Assembly: GCA_013398955.1 (NCBI GenBank)
Contig: VWPU01012743.1
Span: forward strand, 35,418-99,417
DNA: 64,000 bases
Reading direction: 5' to 3'
DNA from: Callaeas wilsoni
Taxonomy: Eukaryota; Chordata; Aves; Passeriformes; Callaeidae
A model generated the notes under the pieces. That model made no database searches. It was not told the origin of the DNA and worked only from the letters and a program-made list of their open reading frames with translations. Below, piece after piece: positions 28,015 to 41,340 of the stretch. The translations under genes and the position numbers were made by a program. How positions within the stretch are numbered: the stretch's first letter is position 1; each line of letters begins with the position of its first letter.

Positions 28015-31000
28015 GTAGAACACTTGCTAAGCAGCAGTGACTCCCTGCACATAAATAAAAATTAATCTCAATTTAGTCTCAAATTAGAAAGAAATACTTT
28101 AAAATATGCAAAATATTTATATATAAGATATATAAACCAGGAATTTCTCATAAAGTAGTACCAGAGCCTTCCAATGAAGGCTGAGATGGTGTTTTGAGTG
28201 TCAGCAAATTATCAGCAGCAATGACTCAATTATATATTTAACATTTTTTCACCACATTATTATTGAGTTAGGACTATGAGTGAGGAAAAAACAAGTGCTA
28301 AGTTCAGTTAAAACACTCATTGTTGATCATGGAGTAAGCTCTTATATCTTGGAAACATGAATTTTCCCTCCTATCCCACGCCTCTAGCCCCAAGATCCAT
28401 TTTTTAATCACGTTGCCAACCAATATTTACGTAACCCTCTGAGGTCCCTGGATCGGGGCAATCGTAGCCTCTTCGCTGTCCTTGCAGAAGTTGATGCAAT
28501 TTATTCATTTCTATCTATCCATAAATGTAAAGAGCCCTAAGGCAGAAAGCTTACTTCATTATTATCTTCAAATACAAAGTCCAGTGCCAGCAGGTAGCAA
28601 TCAGCAGCTTCATACTCCCACGAATCCTTGGCTACCTCACCCTACAACAAACACTTTTAACAATTTGTTTACCGCAGTTCTACCAAACTCACGCACTTCC
28701 CCGTCTTCTTGCATCTTGAAACCGCTCGAAGGCATAAATTCTCATTTAATTTACACCAACTTAAGCAAAATTACTTACTCAGGTGTAGAAAAAAGTTTGT
28801 TATGTGTTCAGCCCCACCTTCAGATAATCCCATGCAGAGTCAAGGGGCTTCAATCACGCGTCACAGGCACCTCCTGACACTATTTCTGTTACACAGAGTC
28901 GTTTGACTTTGTGGTTAGAGGCCAGCAGAGCTCAGCTCCTCCATCAGGTGATTTATAAAGTCAGGATATTCCCTCACATCTGGAGTTTCATGTGTTTACT
29001 GAGCTTCTCCTTGGCACAAACAAGTTTAATGACCTCTACTGCACTAAAAGAAGGGAATGGAAAGCAGGAGAAACAAGCAAAGGATTTTCAGACTTCCTGT
29101 GTTTCCATGGGCCGAAAATGTAGTTCTTGGATGATTGTCTCCCTGATTGTACACTCAAACACTGGGAAAAGGAAAATGACGTTGCCTGCTTGGGGAATTT
29201 CTCCTCTCCTCTCCTCCTCAGGATTGCTCTGATTGCAGGAACAAAGCACTCTGCTCAGGTGAACAGATTCACTGCCTGCAAACAAAGCATCTTCAAGATC
29301 TCCATTTTTTAAGACATTTTGCTGCCAAAGTCTCGTGATTCTTTGTCAGGAATGAATTAATTTTCTTGTCAGATTGCACTCTTCAGACGAAATCTTTCTC
29401 TCTGCAAATATATTTGTGTCCTTTGCTGAGATGTAACAGTTTCATCTAATTTTGTTACTTGAGTAGAACAAGTGCTTTCACTTTGAACCCTGTGATATTT
29501 CAAATATTCATAAAATCAACATTTTGCCAAAAACTATTCATTCAAAACTCAACTTTGCACTACTGCACTCAAATAAATAAAAGGCTTTTCAAAGAAAGAG
29601 GGGAAAACCTCCCTATAATTACATATTTTGAACCTTGCCTGTGCTTCTGATCTATTACATCTCATTTTAGCTTTTATTGCTCTTTTCCTGGACTGTTTGC
29701 ACACTTAATAACAATATTTATGTTTTTTAAAAGCAGAAGTGAAGTCTGATGGAACATCCAAACAAAAGCAACACGCGGTGTTTGGATTCATTAGTTAGGG
29801 ACAAATAAGAACACTGAGAAGATAATTCAGAAAGTTTTGTCCTCCAAGAACACCACCACAGGTGATTTATCCAAGGAATACCTCGGAGCATCACACTCCT
29901 TCTCACCCAGACCTTCCAGCATTCAGGACAAAACTTCAGAAGGAAATACGTGGAAATACATGGGGCCGGAGCCAGTGACACCAAAGCACTGTTAGAACTG
30001 ACATTTTCCCTTACTCCAGTGGTATTTCCTGATGTGTCTCACTTCTCCACCAAATGTGTTCACTGGATCTTTTTCTCCAAGAAATTGTATTTTTAATAGA
30101 CCAAGAGTTGCTCAGAAACAGCCTTGATTTTACCATTAACATTTCAGGAGACAAAAAATAGGATAATCTTCTTCCCAAAAATGTTTCCCTCTGTGTAATG
30201 TAAAAACTGTGAAAATTTAGCACAGGATGACATTTGCACACAACAATTTCAGGTTTATCTCACCAAACTAAAACCATATGGATTTCCATACCTTCTTATC
30301 CCTCACTGAAAGTTAAGGAGGCAATAAAAAAAAAAACCCCACCGAACTAAAGTGTGACAAAAATCACACCCATGGCAAAACTTAAGAAGTCACATTCCCA
30401 ATTGACAAAACTTTTGAAGTTGGAGGGGCTTTTTTTTTCATATCCAGGTTGCAGATGAAAAATTTGGTCTATCTGCTGTTTAACATATTTGATGTTTAAC
30501 TTTTTGGATCCTCTTGAAAAGGATCCACAGATGGCCAATTTGATAACTCAGAGAATTCTGAACGTACACATAGATTAAAAGCTTCCATGAACTTACAGTA
30601 CCATCAGATGAAAACAACTATTTTTCTTGAAATATAGCTGAGTCTTGAGTTGACATTATTCCTTTTCATGACCTTATTTTTAGATGTATTCAATCAAAAC
30701 CACCCTAGGACATGAACTTTCCTTTCCCTTGTCCAGGAGGTTGCTATTTGTGCACAGTTAGAACGTGGTGAATTGTTACTTTTCAGTTCTATTCCCGTAA
30801 TTAAAAAAAAAATAAAATAAAAATCAAGCTCCCTTTATATTTTTCAAGACTTGGTCTATTTACAACAAAGCAGTTTGTTCATCATGCCTTGACACTCGAA
30901 GAGCCTCAAATAAAGCAGCACAAAGAAAACAGAGATATAACCTGAAATTATACAAATAAAGGAGAAACATGCACCAGACAACCTGGCTGCAGGAAAACAG

Positions 31001-32969
31001 AGGTACAGAGAACTCTTTCATTAGTGCTCTGCCAGTCGCAGAGCTGCTGAAAGGCGTCACGCCGGCTTGCTTGAAGGTCGAGGCTCCTTCCTGGAGGGCA
31101 TGGGGTGTTTTTCAGCTTTCCTGCTAACTGACTTGCCAGCACAGTCCAGTAAACTCCATTTTCTCTCATTCTCCTCTATACTAAAGCCTTTTCTAAGGAA
31201 TGGTCCTAATTTCAAACCGTGCTCAGATGTGAAAAAAAATCAATTTAAATTCTATTTCACTATACAGTCAATCATCAATTGCTGTCACAATATTTAACCT
31301 TCATGAAAAACAGAAGAGACACACATGCATCAGACCAACATGAGCTGAGATTTAAACTTATAATTATTAATTATTTTTAACTAAGGGTCTGAAAGAAAAA
31401 GAGTTCTCTAATTTTCGCTAATTGGACTGGGAACCGCACCAAAACAAGGTAACCCAAGAGCAGCATCCAATTCCTTGGGATTAGGCCAAGGATAAGCCCT
31501 GAGAGGGGAGTCTCAGAAACTTAAGAAACAGTTGTTTATGGAAAAGTCACCCAACCAGGCATTCCCAACATCAACAAATAATTTTCCCAACACTGAAGAA
31601 AACCCAAAAATCTCCTTTTCCATGATTTTAAGAAAAATATAGCAAACCAGCCACACCACCTGTTGCCTGATTCCAAGCAAAGCTTTTTAGGAAACCAAAC
31701 AAAAAAAACCAGGATCAATTTGCCACTCTATTTAAGAACATACAGGTGCTGCTTCTCAGTATTTTAGGATAGATCAAAGAAATTAAAATTGAGAGAGTCT
31801 CGGTAACAATCACACAGAAAAATAATGTAAAACCAAGGCTTGTAGTAGGGAATACTTCAAAGAAAGTGGAAGTCTAGAGAGTAAGGAGTTTACAAAGATA
31901 ACCTAGAAAGAACATGCTTGATTTTCTCGCAATTAGTGATTGCTAAAGGTGCCAAAATTGTTCTAGGTACAGAAGGCTATGCCAATGTAAATTGCTATAC
32001 ACTGCCCTGCCCTAACTTATTTCATAAATAATTGGCCTAAACTCTACTCCATCAGCAACAAAATGATTCCTTTATTTGCAGAACTGGAATGAAAAAATAC
32101 ACATAATTTAAGAATGCTACCTGGTCTCACTCCATCTGACTCTTTCTTTCACCATAGACCAAGAGCAGAAGAGAAAAGCTCAAGAGCAGGGGAGTTGACA
32201 CAAATTGATCCTAGAAAGGCTTTCACAGCCAGCGGGTCCACTGCATATTCAGAATAAAACTGACTGAAAACAAGCGAGGAATGGAGAAGGTTGGCCACTG
32301 GTTACCACACACTGACAGTTTGCAGAAATCATCTGTGCACTAAGAAGTGAGTGGATAGGCCAAAAATAATGTCAAGTTGGCTGTTTAAATAAAAAAATAA
32401 AATTAGTCAAGCACCAATGTCCAAAGAAAGGAAAGCTTCAGTGATTGCTGAAGTCATTTAACATTCTAAGGCTATCTGGAAATAAAATAATGTTCTACGA
32501 TATTTGATACTGCATTAAATTCTATTTTAGTCATACTCACAAGTTACTCCAGTATTTTTAATGTGACAATGCATAGTTGTTCCTATATGTTCAAGAAAGG
32601 ATATAAGAACATCCAAAATGAAAACATTTTGAGTTGAAATACTTGCTAGCAGAACAAATCTATTAGCATTTATAACGTGTCTTACATTACATATAAACAC
32701 ACAGTTATAACTAACATAACCAAGTAAAACTGGAAATGAGCTGATGGAACTCCTAGGATTCATCTTCTACTAAAGTAAATTTAAAATATGCAAATTAAAA
32801 AGGTACAAGTAACTGTTGTGGTTACAGCACAAAAAACAATCACGTTTACCTCAGTATGAGATACCTTTCGTAATTTCTGGGCCAATTTTTTACCGTATGA
32901 AAGAAAAGGATCTGAGAAAGCGGTTCACCCTCCCCAGGTGTCCTTTTCTCCTCCTTTTCTTTGTACTCT

Positions 32970-33080
32970 GATGGGAGCTGTCGACACCGCGGCGGAACTG
33001 GAGGAACTGTAGTGACTGCGGAGCGTTTGCACAGTCCCAGGGCTGGGCAGGGCTTCTCCCACCCCCCAACCCACTCTGAT
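32970..33080. other. Small CpG-containing GC-rich patch
   Basis: In otherwise AT-rich DNA, about 110 bp contain several CpGs clustered around GTCGACACCGCGGCGGAACT (32980-32999), followed by a C-rich tract. No start codon plus donor arrangement or repeat identity is evident. It could be a small regulatory element or an old GC-rich repeat remnant. Confidence 0.3.
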
Positions 33081-33147
33081 GCTATCCAAGGAGATCTTCA
33101 TGTTTGCTTTGGAGCAGATTAACCTCCATTAAAAAAGAAAAACTCAA

Positions 33148-33173
33148 ATATATATATATATATACACACACAT
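33148..33173. repeat. (TA)n(CA)n microsatellite
   Basis: A TA run changes into a short CA run over about 26 bp. Confidence 0.85.
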
Positions 33174-36100
33174 TTTTAAGAAGCTTATTTATCAAGGTGA
33201 AATGATCACGTGGCTATTGAGGATGCAGCTGTTGCAGGTAAAACTGTTCTTCACAAAGCAGGTGAGTCTTAGGGAAGGTTTTACTGCAGGTTAGAAAGTT
33301 CTGGCGGGGTTGGTGCCCAGAGTAAGAGAAGCCCTGGCATGAAAACAATACCGGAAAATATTCTAAGAGGTGCAAACAGGGAGGTGAAATGTGGGCACAT
33401 TCCAAGTGAAATCAAGCCTCAGTAGTATGAGCCCGTTGACTTCCTTCAGGAATCAGGAATTCAGCGCAGCCAAGAGCTGCCTGCCCAACCTACCCACAGC
33501 TCCTGATTCAGCCGGGACGTTGGAAACACCCAAATGGTACAAGACTAATTTCCCTGCTGTAAAGCAAAGAGAGCATGAGCACTGCAGATGAGCTTTACCC
33601 ACAGAGTGTTTTAGTATTTAAATAATTGGCTGGATTTGACTTGCTACCCCTGCTGTCTTCAACTCCTACCACATTATAATTCATATATTATGGATATATA
33701 CATCCTGTTAATGAAGCTAGCAGAATCCAGAAATGAAAAACCAGCACACTGAAAGAAAAATTAAATGAAATATTAAACTCAGGTAGTAGTGAGAATGACA
33801 ATTGCACATTTACATAACAAACATGATGCTAGAACTAGAAAATTCCCTTCTGTGTTCTGTACTGCTCATAATTTCTGTAAATAACACTTTAATAACTACA
33901 TTTCTTCTAATCTGTCCTTCAAAAAAACTTTGCTGTATACATACATAATGTCATTTAAGCTTGCATCCATATCATTATTTAATTAGACAATAAGCCCTCC
34001 TCTCTCATACTAACAGTAAATAACATTTATGTAAGATTATTTTGCAGTTTCCACACCGTGCTAATTGTTTTCAGCATTTCAAATTTAGCTTTTTACTGTG
34101 AAATAACCTTGAAGAGCTGGCTGCAGCTATTTTTTTAAGCTTCACAACAGTCACAATTTTCCTAAGCTATTTGGCTCAAAAAATTTTTCAAGACCAATGT
34201 AACTCAAGGTTACTCTTTCAATATAGAGACATCAGAAACTCGGACATGATATTGATCTATCACCTCATGGCAGCCACAGAAAGTTATTGTTTTCATTATT
34301 TTTTCTTTTTAAGAAGTCCAGCCATGTGCTGAACACGGGAATCGCAGTGTCTTGCTCCTCAGTTGCACCTCAAAAATTTTACCTGGACATCATGGAAGCC
34401 AGGGGGAAAAATACCTGAAAAAAGCACTAAATTGCACTAAATTTATGAACTGCATAGCTCTTCATTCACGTCATTCTCCTAATAACAAGAATCCAGTTTT
34501 CAAAGGATGCTTTTCCTTGCACAAGGAGGGGAGCTCAGGCTCTGGAGAACACTGAGGGCTCTGCAGTACCGTGTTCCAGCCCCAGGGAGCGGATGCTCCA
34601 GAAGAGGAACGAGTGCTGTTTATTTCTATTTATTTCTCAACTGCTGTACACAACCCCCTGCTCTGAGCCACTAAACTTTCCATCAACCTCTGCCTGAATC
34701 ATTTCCCTCTCTTATTCTGTTTTGCAAATAAAGGCAAATAATAACTGCGTGTTCTGTCTGCAATATCTCAGAATTCCTTTCTTGACAGAAAATTAAATTT
34801 CCCTTCTACACCTGTTAGTCAAGCCTTTATTATCTAAATACAAGCCCACATAAAAATCCAGATAAGAAAACTGCTTTCTTATTTTCAAAACCAGAAAATA
34901 AAAGCAACATTAATTCAAATGTGCACAGAATAGCATCTGAAATTTATTTTAAAGGTCCAAGAATTAAAGTTTTGCTTTCAAATCACTACCTTACAGAAAA
35001 CACTAAATCCTGACACTCAGAGGGGATTTCTGTGATTCTTAAAATTCTTTTTCTAAGATCCTGCAGTTTTATGTCTATTTCCTAAATAAGTTAAATTTTA
35101 GACTTCAAACTGCCAGTCTTGGTAAAGTACATAAACCAAATTACTCCCAACATCAGAAAGTAAATCTACTTGCAGTCAGTCCATGCACAAATCAGTTCTG
35201 CAGCAAGCCAGTAACCACTTCTCTTAAATATCTATTAGCATCTCCATGATGCTGCAATTGATACACACATGACCTGAGGCGAATTTGGGTTTTCATGCTT
35301 CATTATCTACACAACCACGTTAAACACCAGCCAATCAACTCCATTACATTTCTATACACGGGTGTTTCTGGAAAGGCAAAGTTTGAAAACTTACATTTAA
35401 AACTCAGAATACTTTTCAGTAATTAGATCAGAATTGCTGTTTTGCTCTTCCTTTCAAACAGACAGTTGAGGGGGACGGAGGAAGGTATTGACAGAGATTT
35501 CTTCATCCCTTAGGGGTTAACATTTGTATAGCTGTCTCTCTTTGTTGGCACAACCCAATTTGAAAAGAAAGAACCATCTGCCCAGCTGTCTGGAATCCAG
35601 CCCTGTCTGATAATTCCCATGTTGGAAAATAAACATTTCACAAACCCCATGCACTCAGGAAACCGATTCCCTTTTCTTACAGCTAACAACCAGGCTATCA
35701 AGCAACATCTTTGGAATCCATAAAAACCACTGAAACTTTAATTTTGGGTTGAAGCTCTGATGTTTCTCTTTTCTATGACGTATTATTTTTCAGGAGTTGC
35801 AAATTTCACAATTTGGCTCATGAAATAGAGCAATTACCTTAAAAAAACTCAATTAATCCAGTTCTAGTTGGTGTGATTATGACCAGCACGACTGTGAATG
35901 CTCTCAAGGAAGAAGCGAGCCGAGTATGATATTGTAGTAACAATTCTGGTGTGCGTAAAAATTAATTCAATAAAAAACCTATAAAGTGGTAGTAATAGCA
36001 TGGAGTGATTATCAGAAAACTCTATTCTTGAGTAAATAATTGCAAACTGGCCTCATCAGGTTTTTCCCAAACATTACAATTACTGTTCAGACTAATTCAA

Positions 36101-36881
36101 GAGTGGGTAGAGGATACTAAACTACCACATGTTCCTAAACATCTGTAAAGAAATGGCTTCATTTTTTAAAATTTTCTCATTTCAGCTCAGATTTTGGGCT
36201 TTTTGAAAGAAGGGATGGAAAAAATTGTTTCCTTAGGTAGCAGAGAATATTTGGACAAGGTGGGTCCAGTCAACTCCCCCATCTTCTGAAGATCTCAAAA
36301 TGAGTTGTGCAAAGCTGAGCTGTGCTTGGCTTTTTACGCTTCACTAAGTTTAAAACTGAACTAAAGTGCAATTTTTAGCCTTTCTTTTTAAAACTCAGTA
36401 GCGAGCATTGCTTTCCAGACTCATGAAATGCAAATCCACAGTTTTTCTCTCAAACCACCCCTCATGCTGGCCTGTACTTGAGGCAGTGTTTTCTGTTGCC
36501 TCAATTACCATTAAACAGGGCATTAATAACTCCTCGGCTCGTCTGAATGACCCAGTGACACCTCCTGACTGTAAAGGTTAAGAAATTAAGAAAAGGGCTT
36601 GCAACTGTGTAGTAATGGAACAATCTCTATTATTGCTTTAGGATATCTCATGTATTCTCAGGTAAATTAAGTTTAGAAGGAAATAATACTTAAAGTTCAT
36701 CTGTTTAAGTATGCAAAATTAAAACATCCCTAAATGGGCAATTCCCTTTATACACCAGTGCAGAAAACTATAAATAATCCAGTCAAAAGGCTCTTGCATA
36801 TGTACAAATGGCAGTGAAACTACTTCCCTCTTTTATTTCTTTGCTGGCACAACAATGGCTGTTTCAACCAGGACTAATCAG

Positions 36882-36922
36882 AATAAATAAATAAATAGAT
36901 AGATAGATAGATAGATAGATAA
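36882..36922. repeat. (AATA)n(GATA)n microsatellite
   Basis: AATA units pass directly into about seven GATA units. Confidence 0.95.
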
Positions 36923-39900
36923 CTAAAATACTGCAGAGCATTATTTGGCATTTACAAGGCCTCAAATAAAGTAGTAATTCTCCATCTGAATCCTGTGGCA
37001 AAGTGTTGGGAGGCAGTAGTTTAAGAAAGAAAGTTGGTCTGATTGCACAGCTTAAATTGCAGAATTTGTTTCCAGAAATGGCAAACAGATTGTACATACA
37101 AAAACATCATCCTTATAACTACTAATTGCAGAAAAATAAACAGCCATTAGTTATGAAAATGTTTTTTAGCCCATAATTTTCTGTCTTGAATGTTCTGTCT
37201 AGATCCAACAGTGTGTCCCACCCAGTCTGTGAGGATACTTCCTGTGAGCACAAATTTAATATACAGTATAAAAATATCTCAGAATTATGAACCTAATTTC
37301 TTTCCTTATCTTTCCCTCCCCTTTTAATTACAAGCTATTATGCTGTTCTAGACTATTTCTTCTCATCTTCGCTTCTGCATCCTTCCCTATTGCAACACAC
37401 TTATCTGCTCCTCTCCATCTTCAAATAGTGAGCAAAAATTTCAGCACTGAAATATTTAATTTTCCTGCTCCAGCACTGTGCTCTGTCCTCTGATTTCTCA
37501 ATCCTGCAGCAGCAATATGCTCAGATTTGTATGCATGAAAAATTCACAACATAACCTTACCACACCACATGAAAAGGGAGACCACTCTCCTTGCTTTGAC
37601 ATGATAATTAAATAAAAGAAATGTTGCTGCACTGATCCCAAGTGTAACACTATTATATGTCATCATATATCCAAGATTAATTCTTCACTTGAGCGGATAC
37701 CAGGTTAAATTCAAACAAAATACAGCAAATTAGCTTCTGCACTTCATTAATACTGTCAGCTTCACTCTAACAAAGAGAACCCCAAGCCTCCACCACATCA
37801 AAGAAACCCATTAGGTGACCAAAAAAAATTAAAGAGAAAATGTATTGGATTTAAAATATATACTTTTCCCACAAAAATTTTTTAAAAACCTACCAAAACT
37901 GTGTGATGTTGAATTGCTAAATCTGAATTCCTCACAAAATAATGCTTTGCTATATGCCACAGTTCCCAATTCAAACCCACACCACTTTATAGCCTCTTCA
38001 TTGGTACAGCATTAAACTTAAAGAAAAAAACATTGTGTTGATTTATAATAAATTATTCCACGGTCTCACACCCATATGATACTCAAAAAAGATGTGTTTT
38101 AAAAAGCAGAGCATGACGTGAATCTGAGACACTGAATTCTGTGGAGCACTGCCAGCAGACACAAGCTATTTGGTGAGTTAGGCAGATAAAAACCATATCC
38201 AGAACTTTCACAGGTGTGAGAGGCAGTTCCAGGACTGCAAAGCAGAAATTCAGAATGTCAATACATGAATCATCTTTGCACCATGAATACCAGACAGCTA
38301 TTAATAATCCTCTCCTTACTTGGGAAGGTAAAGAATTCAGTAACATTTCAAAAATATCCCAGTCTTCCTGCCCTCAACTGCTTTCCTGAAAACACCAGGA
38401 AAGTTGGTTCGTGCTTTCTCCTTCAGAAGTTAGAGACTGGGAAACTGCAGAACTGCACCACCACAAAGTTTCATCTAAAGTTCCAACCGCTATCACATTT
38501 TAAAAACACAAAAAAACCACAAATAACCACCTTCTACTGCTTTTCAAAGACCTTCTGAAATGGCACAGGAGAGCATAGGAGATCTCTAGCTTTGATATGT
38601 CAAGGAGGTATAATGCAAAAAGAGACATTATTAAAAACTCAGTGGCAAACCCAGGCTTTCTTCCTCTTTTCTCTCTTGGTAGAGCAGAAAAATCCTCAGG
38701 TTAGATATCAACAGAATTCCTATTGAAAACAAGAGCTTTCATAAGTACTGTGATGTTGTTACTTAAAAAGGTTAAGAAAAACTTTGTCTTTTGCAGAAGG
38801 CTTTTGAGGCTTCTGAATTTAATTTTCTTCTTAAAGGTGAGAAGTTCACTTAAGCATTCCACATACTACAGTTTGAAATATACACTCCCAAATATTTCCA
38901 TAAAAATGAAAACCTTACAAAAACTATTATTATATTGATTAAAATGTTCCTGAGTAAGCAAAGAAAGGCCATTTGATGGTGGCTGGGTGTCCTGAGAAGT
39001 TATTTGACTCTCCAGATGAAAGTTAAGTGTTGCACACACGTGGACTGGGGATACTGGTGTTACTGGGGATACTGGGGATTAGTTACAGAGCCAGCAATGC
39101 TTCCTGAAGCTCCTCACCAAAGGGAGGGAAGGGCCATGAGACAAACAACATTGGGTGCCCAAAGAGCTGTTGTAAAATAGAGACACCAAGAATTCCAAGA
39201 CAACTGAGTAAAGGAGGTTTTCAAGAAAGCTAAAGCTTTGTGTGTTGAAAATCAGGGAACTGGGATTATAAAACACCAAGGCATTAATTTAGTTTAAATA
39301 CTGATATAATTAAGACATCTTTAAAAATGCTTAAAATCCAAACTTTGAGGACCTTAAGAAAAATTCCCCTAGCAAGCTAAAGGCAAACTAAATTGTCTAT
39401 TACATATAAAACAGGACAAGTCTTGTTGCAGGGGAAGTTCCTGCCAGCAGGCTGAATTACTCAGCCTCCTTATCCACCCAAGTGATGTGACTAATCTATT
39501 CCTGTTAACAAAACAAACCAGCCACACACAAAGTATTGCTTCATCCTCCAGTAGGCGAGGGCTAAGCTCCATCACCTGCTAGAGGTAGCTAGAGCTGAGT
39601 GCTTCAGATTCTATCTACTAGAAAGGAAAAACTCTCCTGATTTGTTTTGAAGCTGAGATTTCTATTCAACCATTTCATTGAACATTAATAAGTTTTAGTT
39701 CAAGGCAGGAGGTAGGTGATCAGATTGGATAACTGGTGACTATTTAAGAAACACAAGGTATTTGGGAAAACAGACATACTCTGAATAAATGCAGTTTCTC
39801 ATGGTTGGGGTCTCTTAAAATCACAGCTTTGCTGTTTACCTATAACAAATTGTTTTTAAACTAATGGAACTGAGCTCCCAAGTGCAACACTTTGCTCACA

Positions 39901-40469
39901 TTGACACCACTGTACAGGTAGATAAACTGCACTATATCTCCCTCCTGCTTCTTCCAGACTGCCAGAGATCTATGAAGGATGACACAAAAGACAAGCTCCC
40001 AAAAAATCCTGACCCTGTTAAAGCTGCTGGGGCTTCAGCTGTATACTGAAAGTAGTACAGGATCTTGCATGAAATATTCCTTCAAATGTGCAGGCCATTT
40101 TTTGGGATCATTTTCTCTTGAGAAGGTAACTGGATGGCCAACAAGTCATTAGTTATCCAGAAAGCTTCCTGTAACTCTTAGCTCATCAAACTCTTCAACA
40201 GGTTGAACACGAAAACTGAATCAAATGGGTTCTTCTGACAAAAATCAAATGGATTTTGATAATATTGAATTATTTGCTGGATTAGCCTATCCTTCTCTTG
40301 GACTGAAGGGAGAAGAAAAATCCATTTCTCAAGTGGAAAAGGAATGTTAAACCATCATCTTCGGCGATCTCTTTCAAACTTTAACTTCTTACTCATACAT
40401 TAAACTGTGTCAAATGCTTCATCTTCCCAACCTGAAGCACACACAGCCTCACAGGACGCACCGAAGGTG
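36923..40469. other. AT-rich non-coding DNA
   Basis: No gene or mobile element recognised. Short iterated words (GGGGATACTGG three times around 39048-39078) are the only internal repetition noted. Confidence 0.5.
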
Positions 40470-40862
40470 TTTTTCCTGAGCGCTCGCTGCTCCAGACATT
40501 CTCCTGCACGCCCACGCCCGGCCCCTGCGGTCGCTGGGGCCGGACCGGAGCAGCGCCTGCTCTCCATCGCTCCGCGTGCGCTAACGGGGATGACGCCCTA
40601 CATCAAACGAGCCAGTTTCAGTTAACACCCAGGGCTCCGGGAAGGGTCCCGGGCGGTGTTTGAGGCCGGGCTCGGGTCGGATCTGGGCTGTCTCGGGGGT
40701 GTTTCGGGGGTCTCTCCGGGGGAGTCGCTCGGGGGCCGCTCCCACCCCGCGGCGCCGCCGCCCCGTCCGCGCTGCCGGACCGCCCTCTGCCGCCCTCTGG
40801 CGGTGGCGGCGCGCCCTCGCACCGCCCCTGCAGCCCCGCGCTCCGGGCTCGTCCCTGGAGCC

Positions 40863-41199
40863 GAGCGACACCCGGCTTGTGCCCTCCTGGNCCGCCCCGC
40901 CCCCGCCTCGCGCCGAGCGACACCCGGCCTGCGCCCGCCCCGCCCTGAGGGACACCCGGCCTGTCCCCGGCTCGTCCCGAGGGACACCCGGCCTGTCCCC
41001 GCCTCGTCCCGAGGGGCACTCAGTCTGTCCTCGCCTCGCTGAGGGACACCTGGCTTATGCCCTCCTGGTCCCGAGGGCCACCCGGTCTGTCCTCGCTTGG
41101 TCCCGCGGGGCACCCCGCCTGGCCCCGCGGGCCACCCGGCCTGTCCCCGGCTCGTCCCGAGGGACACCCGGCCTGTCCCCGCCTGTCCCCGCTCGATTC
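40863..41199. repeat. 32-bp GC-rich minisatellite, about 10 copies
   Basis: The unit has the form GAGGGACACCCGGCCTGTCC followed by CCGGCTCGTCCC, with diverged copies at both ends and near-identical ones in the middle (about 40947-41010 and 41130-41185). A unit of 32 bp is not a multiple of three, so the reading frame rotates from copy to copy, which explains open frames in several registers. A single N lies at 40891 within it. Confidence 0.9.
40891..40891. other. Ambiguous base (N)
   Basis: A single N inside a diverged unit of the 32-bp minisatellite. The copy number around it may be collapsed or otherwise wrong in the assembly. Confidence 0.95.
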
Positions 41200-41340
41200 C
41201 AGCGGCTTTCCGGCTGCCTTCAAGTGGCTGTGCCCCAGCACGGGCTGTTCATCGCCTCGTGGCCGTTCCAAACCTCCCCGGGACCTGTGGCGGCTCCGCG
41301 GGTGGCTCAGGGCACCCACGGGCTGCAGATCCTTTGACAC

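Larger units (their letters stand above)
24904..36881. other. AT-rich non-coding DNA with a few regulatory-like sites
   Basis: No coding exon recognised in this 12-kb stretch. It contains the promoter-like site at 26036, the paired GATA-type motifs at 27997, a small CpG-containing patch at 32970-33080 and a TA/CA microsatellite at 33148, all listed separately. Frames up to 139 codons (26231-26650, minus) have no domains. Confidence 0.45.
40470..41340. other. CpG-rich island-like patch
   Basis: A sharp switch from AT-rich to strongly GC- and CpG-rich sequence over about 870 bp. The first half (40470-40860) is non-repetitive and CpG-dense, and the second half is the 32-bp minisatellite. It could be a CpG island with promoter activity, an alternative promoter of an overlapping transcript, or simply a GC-rich minisatellite locus kept CpG-dense by biased gene conversion. 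The overlapping long frames on both strands reflect absence of stop codons in GC-rich repeats, not genes. Confidence 0.5.
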
